Position numbers and translations under genes: made by a program. The notes under the pieces were generated by a model. It was not told the DNA's origin. It did no database searches and saw only the letters and a program-made list of their open reading frames with translations. DNA of 64,000 nucleotides from Telopea speciosissima (Eukaryota; Streptophyta; Magnoliopsida; Proteales; Proteaceae), in NCBI RefSeq assembly GCF_018873765.1, contig NC_057923.1, positions 57,530,593-57,594,592 on the forward strand, written 5' to 3'. Positions 48,732 through 60,101 of the stretch are shown here, in pieces. How positions within the stretch are numbered: position 1 is the stretch's first letter; every line of letters starts with the position of its first letter.

Positions 48732-49782
48732 ACTTGGTATCAGAGCTCTACGATTTGAGAGTCATTTTCCTTTTCTTGTTTCCCTATTTCCTCTCTTTGA
48801 AATCCTAGGGCACAAAGGATTCCAAGGAGAAGGTTTCTATGTGAATCGGTTGAAGTAATATGAAATCGACCTTGTATAAAGCCTACATGAAGATTTAAAG
48901 TTCTCATTTGAGCTTTTTTGAAGTCTACATGAAGTTTTTAAGCCCCTAGAGTTACCGCCAGCTTCTAGTTGCAGTGCCTCTCTCTCTCTCGGCAAGTATT
49001 TGAGCTGTGGTATAGCTCATTAGAATCGCCCATGGGTTCTCTTCATTTCCCATATGGTCTCCTTGGTTGAAAGAAGGAGCTGTTAGTGCACAACTCTTCT
49101 TCGTGTTGACTTCCAGGTACAGCCAGATTCGATTTTTTTTCTCTTTGTTTGCATTTCGAATACAATGTATGGTGCCTTTCAGCTATGAAATTGTTGTGGA
49201 ATGCCTCATATGGTTGTTTGAGTTGTTAAGAGATGTTGTTACCCTTCGAAGGGTTTGTCTGAGTGAAGTTCTTCACATTTGGAGCTTGTTTTTATTTGCT
49301 GGAATTTTCTTTTGAAGTTAGACTGTGTATTTGGGTTGAGTGAGATCTCCCCATTTGATTTGGATATTGTTTTTTCGAATTGGGACTGCTTGGCATTAGT
49401 GAGGGACGTTGTTTGAGCTTCTCTAGTGGTATGTGATGAAGCTATAGTTTCAAGAACGTTGTGATGTTGAACTTCTTTGAGATGTTTGCCTTGTTTGGTT
49501 GTTGGACTATGTTCACTAGTGTTTGGAAACCTTTTTTGGGTTGAGAATATACTCCCCATTTGACTTTGGGTATTACCCCCATCTTCCAAGTGTGTTTCTT
49601 CAGCCTGTCTGGATCAATGAATCGACAGAGATTGTTTGGAGCAGTCTTACCTAAAAAGATCTGTCTCTATTTGGGAGTACTCCCCATTGGGTTTGGGTAT
49701 CATCCCCACTTTTTCGTGTATTCCTACATTATGTCAGCTATTGGAGGAAGAGGCAAGGTTCCACCCTAAGGAAATGACAGGG

Positions 49783-51165
49783 ATAGATTCAGTTGTGATC
49801 ACTGTGGAAATTTGGACACACTAGAGAGAGATGTTGGATACTTTATGGCTGTCCCCCTAGTATGCAAGACAGCAGGAGAGGGGGGAGCCAGAGCACGTAC
49901 TTTGTTCACTAAGGTTGCACCTATAGGATCTCTATATGGACTACAGATAGACACCACTCTCACTCAGGATGATATTGTAGCATTTCCCAAGGTTTTGTCA
50001 TATTTGGGCAGCTCTACTTCTACACCTGCAGTGCCAGATTCTCCAGCTTCCACTTTACAAGCCTCTACATCTGCCCCTTCCACTACCTCTACGTGCGACT
50101 CTGGATACACTGACCATATGACTGGCATATCTCAATGTTATGACTCCTACTCTATCTGTTCTGGAAAGGAAAAGGTTAGGGTTAATGATGGTTCCCTTTC
50201 TTCTATTTCTAGTGAGGGTGGTGTCCGTGTCACTTCTTTTATCTCCCTTGATTTTGTTCTTCATGCTCCTCAGTTTAACACTAACCTCTTATTTGTGAGC
50301 CACCGAACCAAATCCTTGAATTGTGGTGTTACACTTTTTTCCCATCTCATTGTGTTTTTCAGGATCTGGTGACAAAGAGGATTATTGGCAGTGGACGGGA
50401 GGAAAAAGCGCTCTACCTTCTTGATCTAGGATCATCACCCCTACCTACTGCTCAGTCCTATGCATATGGGCATAGTGACAATAGTACCGTTGACTCTGTA
50501 ATGTTGTGGCATCAACGTTTGGGCCACATTTGTTTTCTTCCATTCCTCCTTCCCATGAATTTCAATGTAAACCATGTCTATTTGCTAAATATTGTCGTTC
50601 TTCTTATCCTTACAATGGCAATAGATCCACTGTTCCCTTCCATATTATGCATACTGATGTTTGGGGACCTTCTCCCATTGCATCTTTATTTGGTTACCAT
50701 TATTTCGTTTCATTTGTTAATGATTATTCTCGATCCACTTGGACCTATTTGATGAAGCATAAAATTGATGTCTGTGATGCCTTTAAAAGTTTCTATCAGA
50801 TGGTTCTTACTTAGTTTGAAACTAAAATCAAAATTATTCGTTCTATTAAGGAGGGGAGTACATGTATGGTGGCCTCCAAATTTTTTTCACTGATAATGAC
50901 ATTATCTATCAGGTAGCTTATGTTGATAGACCCCAATAAAATGGGGTAGCTGAGAGGAAAAATCGCCATTTATTGGAGGTCAGTAGGAGTCTTTTATTTG
51001 GCATGCATGTTCCTAAAACCTTTTGGTCCGAAGCTCCTCACTGATGCCTTTTTAATCAACCGCATGCCCACTAAACTTCTTAGCTCCAAATCCCTTTTGG
51101 AAACATTGTCTCCCCAAACTTCTGCTTTCTCTCAGTTATTGGTGAAGCCTGATTTCGATCTAGAA
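49783..51165 (+). pseudogene. Copia element A: Gag knuckle, protease, GAG-pre-integrase, integrase, broken
   Basis: A degenerate zinc knuckle (CDHCGNL) at about 49790 is followed by a protease-like DSGYTDHMTG at about 50100, ISLDFVLHAPQFNTNLLFV, a GAG-pre-integrase (VMLWHQRLGHI) at about 50500, and the integrase core (HTDVWGPSP; FVSFVNDYSRSTWTY). Frames change several times and stops are frequent. The integrase breaks off near 51165 where the second Copia's LTR begins, so element A was split by it. Gag upstream (48.8-49.8 kb) is too decayed to follow. Confidence 0.75.
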
Positions 51166-51178
51166 AGTGCAGTTGGGA

Positions 51179-51591
51179 TGTTCGGAGGGCCTTTTTTAGC
51201 CTCAAATCGACCTTGGATGGCCTAAAAAGGGCGTATGTCACCGCTAGGGGCAGTGAGTTGTGTTGGGCTCATCAAGACCTTCGAATCGATATGTTTTGAG
51301 ACATATGTTATGTTTTGGTCCAACCTTGTCCGGTTTGGCATTTTTTTGGTTCTGGGGGCATTTCTGTACTTTCTTGGGCTAGGGCTTCTCTATATAATGT
51401 TCTTATCTCTGGGAGGGCTGTGTGAGAGGTTTTGTAACATTTCCAAAAGATAGTGAAATCTATTTTATTACTCGGCCGTGGACGTAGCTTCCCATCTTAG
51501 GGGTGAACCACGGAAATCCCTAGTGTTGTGTGTCTTCTCTGTTTTTCATTTTTTTCTGCAAATCGCCATTCTGGGCGCTGTTTTCTTAACA
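51179..51591 (+). repeat. 5' LTR of Copia element B (start approximate)
   Basis: The end is placed at 51591 by the tRNA-iMet primer-binding site tggtatcagagctct (51594-51608). The start TGTTCGGAGG at 51179 is the most likely TG; the mate LTR lies beyond the assembly gap, so this could not be checked. A TATA-like ctatataatg lies at 51392. Confidence 0.6.
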
Positions 51592-51658
51592 ACTGGTATC
51601 AGAGCTCTGATTCAGGAAGCAGATCGAAGGTTTTTCGTGTTTGGCTTGAGTGGGAGCG

Positions 51659-52546
51659 ATGGCAGAAGATGGAAAGGCAAGGATTGAGAAGTTCAACGGT
51701 CAAAACTTTTAGTGGTGGAAGATGTAGATGGAAGACCTTTTTCAGAAGGATTTGTATCTACCACTGGAAGGGAAGAAACCAGAGGAGATGAAGGAAGAAG
51801 ATTGGAAGCTTCTTGATCGGAAAGCGTTAGCTACGGTGAGGCTGTCGCTCACGTTGCAGGTGGTCTTCAACATTACAAAGGATACAACTACTGCTGGAGT
51901 GATGTCCGCCCTAGCTAAGTTATATGAAAAACCCTCTGCTTCTAACAAAGTATTTCTTATGAAGAAATTGTTTAATATGACTATGTCTGATTCTGAATCT
52001 GTTGTTGACCATTTGAATGAGTTTAATATGGTCACTAGTCAATTGCAATTTGTTGATGTTACTTTTGATGATGAGCTTAGGACTTTACTATTCTTGTGTT
52101 CTCTGCCAAAAAGTTTAAACAACTTGGTTATGGCAGTGAGTAATACTATCACTGGAAATTTAGTTTTCAATGATGTTATTAGTTGCATACTGAGTGATGA
52201 GATGCACAGAAAGAGTTCTGAGGCAACCTCATCAGCTACTACACTGTCAGTAGTTTCAAGAGGCAGACAACAAGAAAAAGGAAGTGGCTCGAGTGGGAGA
52301 AAGTCCCAATCTAGAGGAAGATCACAGTCGAAAGGAAGAGAATAAGGGGGAAATGACGGAATGATAAATGGGAAGTGTTGGACCTGCGGTAAGATGGGTC
52401 ACATGAAAGAGGATTGCTGGAAAGGGAAGAACAAGGATGAAAAGGGTAAGCAATCAAATGAAGTAGAAGCAAACTTAGTTTCTACGAATGATCAGGTATA
52501 CAGTGATTTATGTTTATCTGCATCAGCAGATGTTATGGTTTATTGA
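51659..52546 (+). pseudogene. gag: Copia element B gag
   Basis: Opens with ATG at 51659 (MAEDGKARIEKFNGQNF), then two TAG codons (51710, 51725) where CAG is expected. A long Gag core follows (ALAKLYEKPSASNKVFLMKK; VDHLNEFNMVTSQL), then a basic Arg/Ser tail, a TAA at 52343 and an intact zinc knuckle CWTCGKMGHMKEDCW at about 52380. All are in the same frame until 52546, where it must shift to reach the protease. Confidence 0.85.
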
Positions 52547-54222
52547 CTCTGGAGCATCCTTTCATTGTACTTCGCATAAGCATTACTTTTGTGATTATGT
52601 TCATGGTGATTTTGGACATGTTACTGTGGGAAATGGACAAGTGTGCAAGATTGCAGGTAAAGGGACAATTTCTCTAAAATTGTCAAATGGCGGACACTTG
52701 AAATTGAGACAAGCACGACATGTCCCTGATTTGAAGAAGAACCTCAGCTCAACAAGCAAGTTGGATGGTGAAGGGTATAGTATTGGCTTTGGTAATGGCC
52801 AATGGAAAATTATAAGGGGGTCTCTGATTGTGGCCAAGGGTAATTTGCATGGTACTTTGTATATGTTTACTGGAACTAACGACCACACTGTTTCAGTAGC
52901 TTCTGCAGATGAGAGTACCACACTCTGGCATCACAGACTTGGACACTTGAATGAGACAAGCATGAAGAAGCTTCACTCAAGAAATTTATTACCTGACTTG
53001 AAGAATGTTGACTTTGAGTTCTGTGAAGACTGTGTGTACGGAAAACAAAAGAGAATAGTTTCCACAAAGGAGGAAAAGAAAGAAAAGTAAAGAGGTTGGA
53101 GCTTGTTCACTCAAACGTTTGGGGACTAGCTCAAGTGAAATCTTTTGGTGGTAAATCTTAATTTGTTTCGTTTATAGATGATGCAACCAGAAAAACATAG
53201 ATTTATGCTATGAAAAATAAATCTGATGTTTTTTATATTTTCAAGAAGTGGAAAGTTCTTGCAGAATCTGAAACAGGTAACAAAGTTAAGTGTCTTAAGA
53301 GTAATTTATTCCTCAAACATGGAATAATACTTTCCCCCAAGAAAATAAGAAAATCGAATTTTTGGGCCTTATCAAAATCAAGGATTTTCCTATTGTTCTT
53401 CGTGATAAACAACACCTACAGCAGTTTCTCGGAATCCTTAACTATGGGCGTAATTACATTAAAGACCTTTCTACAAAAGAACAAAGTCTTTTACTTAAAT
53501 TACGAAAAGACACTGTCTTCACCTGGACCAAATCTGACACATAGACGGTTCAATCCATCCAGGCCGAGATTACCAAATCTTGCCCCACAGTGTACTTCCC
53601 TCTTGCTGGCGATCTTCTCATTCTTGAAACTGATGCTAGCAACGAACATTGGGGCTGTGTGTTAAAAGCACGACCTCTCATGACAATGGTGGAGAATACA
53701 GTGAAGGAGGATTCCAAGAGTTTTGTGCTCTTAATGGAATCAGAAGATTGGAAATAATTCCAAGACCACAAGAAAATGGTGTTGCAGAAAGAATGAGAAC
53801 AATTTTGGAGCGTGCAAGGAGTATGAGGATTCATTCGGGAATGCCACTACAGTTCTAGGCAACAGCTGCTGACGCAGCAGTGTTCTTGATAAATAGAAGC
53901 CCATCTAGTGCATTGGATGGAAGGATTCCAGAGGAGGCATGGACTGGAAAATAGGTGAATTATTCCTTTCTGAAAACTTTTGGTTGCATAGCCTATGCTC
54001 TTATTAATAAAGAAAATAGGCAGAAATTAGATTCTAAATCTGTCAAGTGCGCTTTCATTGGATATGGTGGAGATGAATTTGGTTATCGTTTATAAGATTA
54101 TGAACATAACAAAATTATCAGGAGTAGAGATGTCGTATTCAATGAAAATTGCATGTATACAGATAGGCAGCAACAAAAGGGAAAGGATGAAACAGAGTTT
54201 TGGGAACTCGTTGAAATTGAAA
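52530..54222 (+). pseudogene. pol: Copia element B protease and integrase, interrupted
   Basis: The protease (FIDSGASFHCTS) at about 52545 leads to GAG-pre-integrase (LWHHRLGHLN; CEDCVYGKQKR) and the integrase start (LELVHSNVWG; SFIDDATRKT). At about 53300 the integrase is split by foreign DNA, and resumes at about 53668 with DNGGEYSEGGFQEFC, PRPQENGVAERM and FGCIAYALINKENRQKLDSK. Stops occur at 53090, 53158, 53199, 53856 and later. It runs into the N gap at 54223, so reverse transcriptase and the 3' LTR are not seen. Confidence 0.87.
53300..53665 (+). pseudogene. Endogenous pararetrovirus (Caulimoviridae) RT-RNase H fragment
   Basis: About 120 codons from the end of a caulimovirid reverse transcriptase and the start of its RNase H. 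Visible words are HGIILSPKK, a QQFLGILNYGRNYIKDL connection segment, and an LILETDAS RNase H motif with the first catalytic Asp. A frame change lies near 53345 and a stop at 53542; neither end of a viral gene is present. It interrupts the integrase of Copia element B. It is a dead, short relic with no replicative capacity. Genus is not assigned. Confidence 0.72.
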
Positions 54223-54322
54223 NNNNNNNNNNNNNNNNNNNNNNNNNNNNNNNNNNNNNNNNNNNNNNNNNNNNNNNNNNNNNNNNNNNNNNNNNNNNNN
54301 NNNNNNNNNNNNNNNNNNNNNN
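54223..54322. other. Assembly gap (100 N)
   Basis: Exactly 100 N, the usual placeholder for a gap of unknown size. Copia element B enters it on the left and does not emerge on the right, so several kilobases are probably missing or a misjoin is present. Confidence 0.97.
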
Positions 54323-55727
54323 AAGCTATATAAAAAAAAACAGCTTTTAACAGAATTTTTTTAGTCAAAATTTTCCAAAATTGTATAACATATATATTGA
54401 ACTTTTGGTTCTTTTTACTTATTTTATATATAATAAAATGGGAGAAAAATATCATAAAAGCATCAAAATTATGAGCCCAAGTCCATTCCACTCTAATTCT
54501 TACCAGCTGCCTTGGGTTTGGGCCTAAGTTGATTCATGGTGGTGTTCTAATGAATTGATCATCACTCCATGTCACTCAAAAATGGTGGGGAAAGTGCAAA
54601 TATTTTTTCTTATATAATCAAATTTTAAAAATATGAAATTCAAGAAATTAATTGGTTTGTTAATTTCCCATGTAAAGATTGCCAATCTTCTCATATTTCA
54701 TTGGTGCAAGCATGAAAAAGAGACATTACACCATTAATAGGTTAACAGATGTTAATTTTGTTTTTGCATCAGATTAGAAAAATGCAAAAAAAATAATTTA
54801 GATTCCTTATGAATCCTTGGCACTCCCAAAAGAAGTGTGGGATTGGTGAATCTATCCTATCAAGTCACTTATGGTCTTTCCAAGTGATTGGACTAGCTAG
54901 TTTCTTGAATGTATTTACCCCGAATTTGCATTCTTGGATCATAAAATATTTGTTTTCATCGCCTCGAGAATGTTAAAATCAACCAAGAATGCATACCAAA
55001 CACAGCCTAAGGTTATCATACAATATTGAAGACTTTTTAGAATTTATATATATTAAGAAAATTACCCTTCCATGGCTTGGATCTTAAAAATCTGAATGGC
55101 TCAAAATTGAATAGTTTTGGCATTAACTTGGTAATGAATACTAGTCCATCTTGTATAAAACATCTCAATAGAAATCAATCTCTACTACTTTGGATGGTGT
55201 TCTTGATTCCTATGAGATATGGGAACTGAAAACCCACTGTGGTAATAGGCCATGAACCCGATCAGAATCATTCTCAACGAATCCATAAGAAGTGATCCAA
55301 TTTTTCATTGGTCCGGGTAAAGACCAAAGATCTTGAGCGACCGATCTCGCGTAACAACTCAAAAGATAAAGAAGTATCGTTAATTTCTTTATGCTCGTTC
55401 CAAGTTCAAGTACCATACCAAGTTCTCAATAGAAATTCAGACAGATGGATTAAAGAAATGAGAGAGAGAGAGAGGTTGGAAGCTAAAACAACTCTTCATC
55501 ATAGAATACATCATTAAGACAAACAGAATCCATCAATTCCATATCCATGTCAAAGCTGCTGGAAGAGCTACTGCTGGTAGTACCCTCAGAAACAAAATCC
55601 CCATGGCCCGTGACTAAGTTGACGGTAACGCTGATGTAGGGTTCATGGAGGATTTGAATTTAGTTATTAGATCATGGTACTGGAAGATAATATTCTGATG
55701 AGGAGGAAGGTTTGTATTCTTGTTGTT
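54323..55727. other. Flank of WRKY copy 1
   Basis: AT-rich. The C-terminal codons that WRKY copy 1 has lost by frameshift are still legible at about 55485-55590 (SSSFDMDMELMDSV type, minus strand). A minus-strand frame at 55210-55330 was not recognised. Confidence 0.5.
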
Positions 55728-56578
55728 CTATTGAGGGAATAATGGTTTCTTGTGTTCTTCCTTGCTTGAAGGGAAAGATGAGAAGAAATGAGGCTCTTGT
55801 TTGATTGTGGTGTTTGAATTAAAACTGAGTAGAACACCTTCTTCAGCTGTAGAATCCATTCCCAATGAGGCTTTAAGGATATCTTGGCAAGTGTGGTGGC
55901 CTGTGTATTTGGTCCAGAATGTTAGTGGTTCATCTTCTGTTCTTTGAACTTGTTTTGTTGCTTGACAACCTTGATCAAATCTATAGCTGCACCTAAAGTA
56001 GCACCTGTACATCAAGAGAATTCATTAGTGCGTGCGGGCAGGGGTAAGGCGGTCTTTGCATGCGTGGCTCAGTCTGCACCACTCAGGCCGCTACGGGCAG
56101 TGTGCCATAGAGGATCTGGATCCCTATTTTTACTATCGTTTAGTGGGACTGGACTGTCCAACTCCCGCCACAGCTAGACAGGAGCCAGGTCCAAGGAAAG
56201 GAGGCTGGCTCAGGTTCACACACGAGAACCATCTTATACGCCCTTGAGGCGCACAAAAGGATTCCACTTCAAAGTTGGATTCCTTTGCGCCTCAAGAATG
56301 AGACGGTTCTTGTACAAGAACCTGAGCCAGATTCAAAGGAAAGTTCCTACGACCTTGGTACTAAAATTTTTTTTCCACAAAGGCACACACACACACACAA
56401 TCAACTCTCTCTCTCTCTTTAGGCCGTACCCAGTGCACTAGGCTCCCGCTTTTCACAGGGTCTTACAGAGGTAGATGGTAGGCAGCCTTAACCCCCCCTT
56501 ACGAAGAGGCTGATTCCCAAGACTCAAACCCACGCCACTGTGCAGGCGGTAACGAGACCTTGCCATCGCACGAAGCGG

Positions 56579-56639
<61 letters not shown>

Positions 56640-57279
56640 AATGAGGAAAAATGGAAGACCTTAGATGTTTGGCATTGAGGATCTCTTTCTGTCCATATTT
56701 TCGCCAAGCATAACCGTCTTCAATAGGCACAGCCGTAATCCTCGTCCATGACTCTTGTACGTTTCTATAAATCAAGAAATATCATCAGTAACCAAACCTA
56801 TTTACATATTAAAAATCAAAACACCCATAGCTGAAATCAAGAAATCCTAATTAGGCTTCCAACACAAAAAGTAACCAATAGGAACTCACAACAGAAAAAG
56901 ACCAAAAAAAAACACTCTCTGGTCCCCCTTAATAATCTAATTACTAGTCACTAATCACTAGATTCTGTAAATTAAAGATTGAGTAATACTGGACACAAGG
57001 TGATCACCTTCTCTTAGATCGCTTTCGATTTTGATCCCGACAAGGCGGCGCCGGCGAAGTCGCAGGAACCTTGCCGGACTCACTATAACTCAGTATTGAA
57101 AGAGCTTCTGTGAAGGATCTCAATATCTTGGTCACCAAATCCTCCTCCGTGGCTGACACATGACCAGATGATCCAGTGAGTTGTTGATGGAGGACAAGTT
57201 GAAGCTGAGCAGCAAATCCACGACCCTTAACAAGTTCTTCAATCAGATTTTCCCTAACAAAGGGGGGAGAATAATCCAT
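55728..57279 (-). CDS. Group III WRKY transcription factor, copy 1, C-terminally truncated
   Basis: WRKY factors bind W-box DNA (TTGAC) and control defence and senescence genes. Exons 57279-57008, 56764-56660 and 56004-55728 join in phase to 217 codons plus stop. The N-terminal module (IEELVKGRGFAAQLQLVLHQ; TKILRSFTEALSIL) is typical of group III. The domain follows with WRKYGQK at residues 111-117, C-x7-C (131, 139) and H-x-C (163, 165), all ligands present. The second intron is at the conserved 'KHxR|' position and has been swollen by a foldback element, an Au SINE and a CT tract. A one-base frameshift after KEEHKK gives an early TAG, removing the acidic tail that copy 2 keeps. A W-box (TTGACT) lies at 57345-57350 in the leader or promoter, possibly for self-regulation. 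The ATG at 57279 matches the start of copy 2. Confidence 0.85.
56201..56332. mobile_element. Foldback element in WRKY copy 1 intron 2
   Basis: Arms 56204-56264 and 56277-56330 are inverted copies (ctggctcaggttc... and ...gaacctgagccag), with a 12-base loop. The imperfect direct repeats 'ccaaggaaag' and 'caaaggaaag' flank it and may be a target duplication. Confidence 0.65.
56421..56582 (-). mobile_element. Au-type tRNA-derived SINE
   Basis: On the minus strand it has a B-box-like gtgggtttgagtcttggg, then the Au body words cagcctcttcgtaa, ggttaaggctgcctaccatc, and the 3' end agcgggagcctagtgcactg, in the order found in the Au SINE family. The A-box half is less clear. It lies in WRKY copy 1 intron 2 and is absent from copy 2, so it inserted after the gene duplication. 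Confidence 0.8.
56583..56636. repeat. (CT)n microsatellite
   Basis: About 27 uninterrupted CT units between the SINE and exon 2 of WRKY copy 1, within the intron. Confidence 0.95.
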
Positions 57280-57350
57280 TAATGACTTTCTCAAGTCTTT
57301 CTCTGTTTCTCTGTTTCTCTGTTTCTCTGTTTCTTATAAGAGAGAGTCAA

Positions 57351-60101
57351 GTGGGAAAGAGGAAGATCCGAAGAAGTGGAGATCTATCTGCCTAGGGAAT
57401 TAATTAACTCTTTAATTAACAATATAAACAAATTGCATTAATTAATTAGCATTAATTAATGTATAAGTTGGAGAGTTCGTCATGCTTGGGAAGCTCACAT
57501 GACGTTATTCCCTATTACGTACCACTTCAGCATCACGTTTACAGGTGGTATAACCTACGGTTCAGATATTCTTTTTAAAAGAACGTACGGTTCAGATGCT
57601 GCTTGGTCTCTAGCCGGATCCTACTATACCATATTGAAATACGCATGTTTTAATTAAAACTTACTGCGATTAAGTAGAATTGGAAATTACCTTAATATAA
57701 TGATAATAATTAAGGATTCCATCACCACCTATTGCAACTTGCAAATATAAATGTCACACTCTTACCCAAAAAAAAAAATTTACGGGATAAAATTCTCTGC
57801 ACTTGGAGTGCGGGTGCACCCAAAAGGACACATGGAGGGTGAGTGAAATAACGGGTCCACACTTGGATGACTTATGTCACACAAATGGATAAGATTTGAG
57901 ATCGTTCACGCGTTAGTTGACTTTATCTAATTATCTTAACCTCAAGAAAGAAAAAAATGGTGAAATCAAATTTGATGTAAGGAATCACTCCAATTGGTGG
58001 TTAGGAACATGTTTGTCTTCACCATTTTATCTTTTTTTTTTCTCACATGGAGAATTACAAGTAAATCGATGAAAACATTATTTATAGGTCATGAGTCAAA
58101 TTTGGGACCATAATTCATTGTATGGTACCATGCATGGCATATTTTATGTAAAATGGTAGAAAAATATTCATATAATGAATATTTGACTTTTTGTCCATTT
58201 CTTTGCTTTTATATTACTATTCTTAGTAGAATCAAATTGGACTTAAGCTTAACACATAGTTTCTCGCGAAATCGGGATCGGCCTCAGCCAATGCGATTGA
58301 TCTGTCTCGATTCTTGAATCTCATGTCATGGAATATCATTTAAGTAAATCCGGAGCATTGAATAAGATGAATAGATCATTTATAGGTCATGCGTCAAATT
58401 TGAGGACCATAATTCAATTGTATCGTCTTTTGCATTTTACATTTTTTGTACAATAATTTAAAATTATTTAAAAATAGAAAAGGTTTCATGCACGACCATG
58501 TATGTACGGGATTGTACCTTTATCCATTGAAAGGGGAGAGGGGATGCGTTATTACACTTCTGTGTGTGTTTTTTTAATATTTAAAAATTAGAGAGAAGAT
58601 TGTCTAAGAGAGCGGTATTGGAGAAGGAGAACACACTCTTTGAATTTTTTTTTATTTTTTTTTAATTTGCTCAAATAGATAGGAAGGCTTTGGAGTTCCA
58701 AGAGTTGGAATCTTTTCTTATTTAAAAAATTCCTTTTACAAAAGGAAATTTTTGAGAGGAATAAAATATTTGTTTGATAGACAGAAAGCTTGGTTTGACC
58801 ATCTGGTGACCTTTCTTGGGAATTTTGATGATTTTCATACACCTTTGAACATAATTTTAGTTAAAAATTTCCAAAATTTTGTAACATTTATATTGAATTT
58901 TTGGGTTCTTTTTTCGTATTTTATAGAGGGTAATATTTTGTGTCACATTCATGGTTCATAATCTCGGGATCGAAATCAGTCAAGGCCAATATGGATTCGA
59001 TATCGATCCAAATCGATCATGATTAGTAAAAAGTGGTAAAATTTTGGGTTTTGTTGGATCTGTCTGTATCAATCAAAAAGAAATAATAAGAGATGTGTTA
59101 TACATTTAATCTAAAGTCAAAATAGACACATAATGTAAGCCAAATCGCAAACATAAATGGAAAATTTTCAAAATGAAAGAAGTTAAAAAAACCTTAAAAA
59201 TTCAAAGAAATTCGACCCTTGCATGCATATAGGATTGGATCGGGCGATCCGACTGGTTCTCCCAACCCAGTGACCGATCTAGCGTTCAAGGATTGTATCT
59301 CATGACTGGTTATGGTTGATTCCGATCCAATCCAGGCGAATCAACCAATCCGATCCAAAGATTATGATCCATTGTCACACTACTCAACTATGCCTAATGA
59401 AGGTTCACTTCACTATGACATTTTTACCCTTACAAAAATGTTTTTCCTGAGTTAAAGTGGGGAGATAATTTTTGTAAATTCACTTTTAGATTAATCATTG
59501 ACTAAGGATGTAAACGGATCGAATTCGGGCGTTGTATCCAATTATATTCGGATGGATTCGAATAATTTTCAGATAGTGATTTTTTTATTACGGATTCTCC
59601 TAAATGGATATGAACGCGGATCGAATACAAAATTTCGACTATCTGATGACATCTTTACCGTTTGTTGATGAGATCGAGTTAGGGTTGAGACTTGAGAGTT
59701 CGGCAACTACCCTTTCTTCTACTCTTCTTAGTCTTTGATTTTCTTATGTTTTTTTACTTTTGATTTTATCTTGTATTTATTTTAATAGATATATGAATTC
59801 ATGTATTGCATAATATATATAAATCAATAGAAAATCTAGAAAATGAATCACATTATCTTAACTTATAATATTATAAAAATAAGAAAACAAAATCCAATAA
59901 GGTAACTTAATTGGATAGACGGACACGAAGATATATTTCGAACATTTTAGTACCGTTGGAGTGCTAAACAAATTAGATAATAATCGAATGGATAGGGGGT
60001 ATCATATCTTTGTCCGATTAGTTTTCGGACAGACTTTTCCCCTTCCTCTCCGTCCTTGCTCTACCCTCCCCCTCTTTCGCGCCATCTACCCTCTACATCG
60101 G
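57351..60101. other. Spacer between the two WRKY genes
   Basis: About 2.8 kb, AT-rich. The part next to 57351 should be the copy 1 promoter. A segment at 59505-59660 (ggatgtaaacggatcgaatt) resembles the MITE at 61870, but without a confirmed second end. No gene recognised. Confidence 0.45.

Noticed and set aside
55210..55416. Minus-strand 68-codon frame with [18 protein letters not shown]
   Set aside because: No family recognised, no splice partners found; left unannotated.
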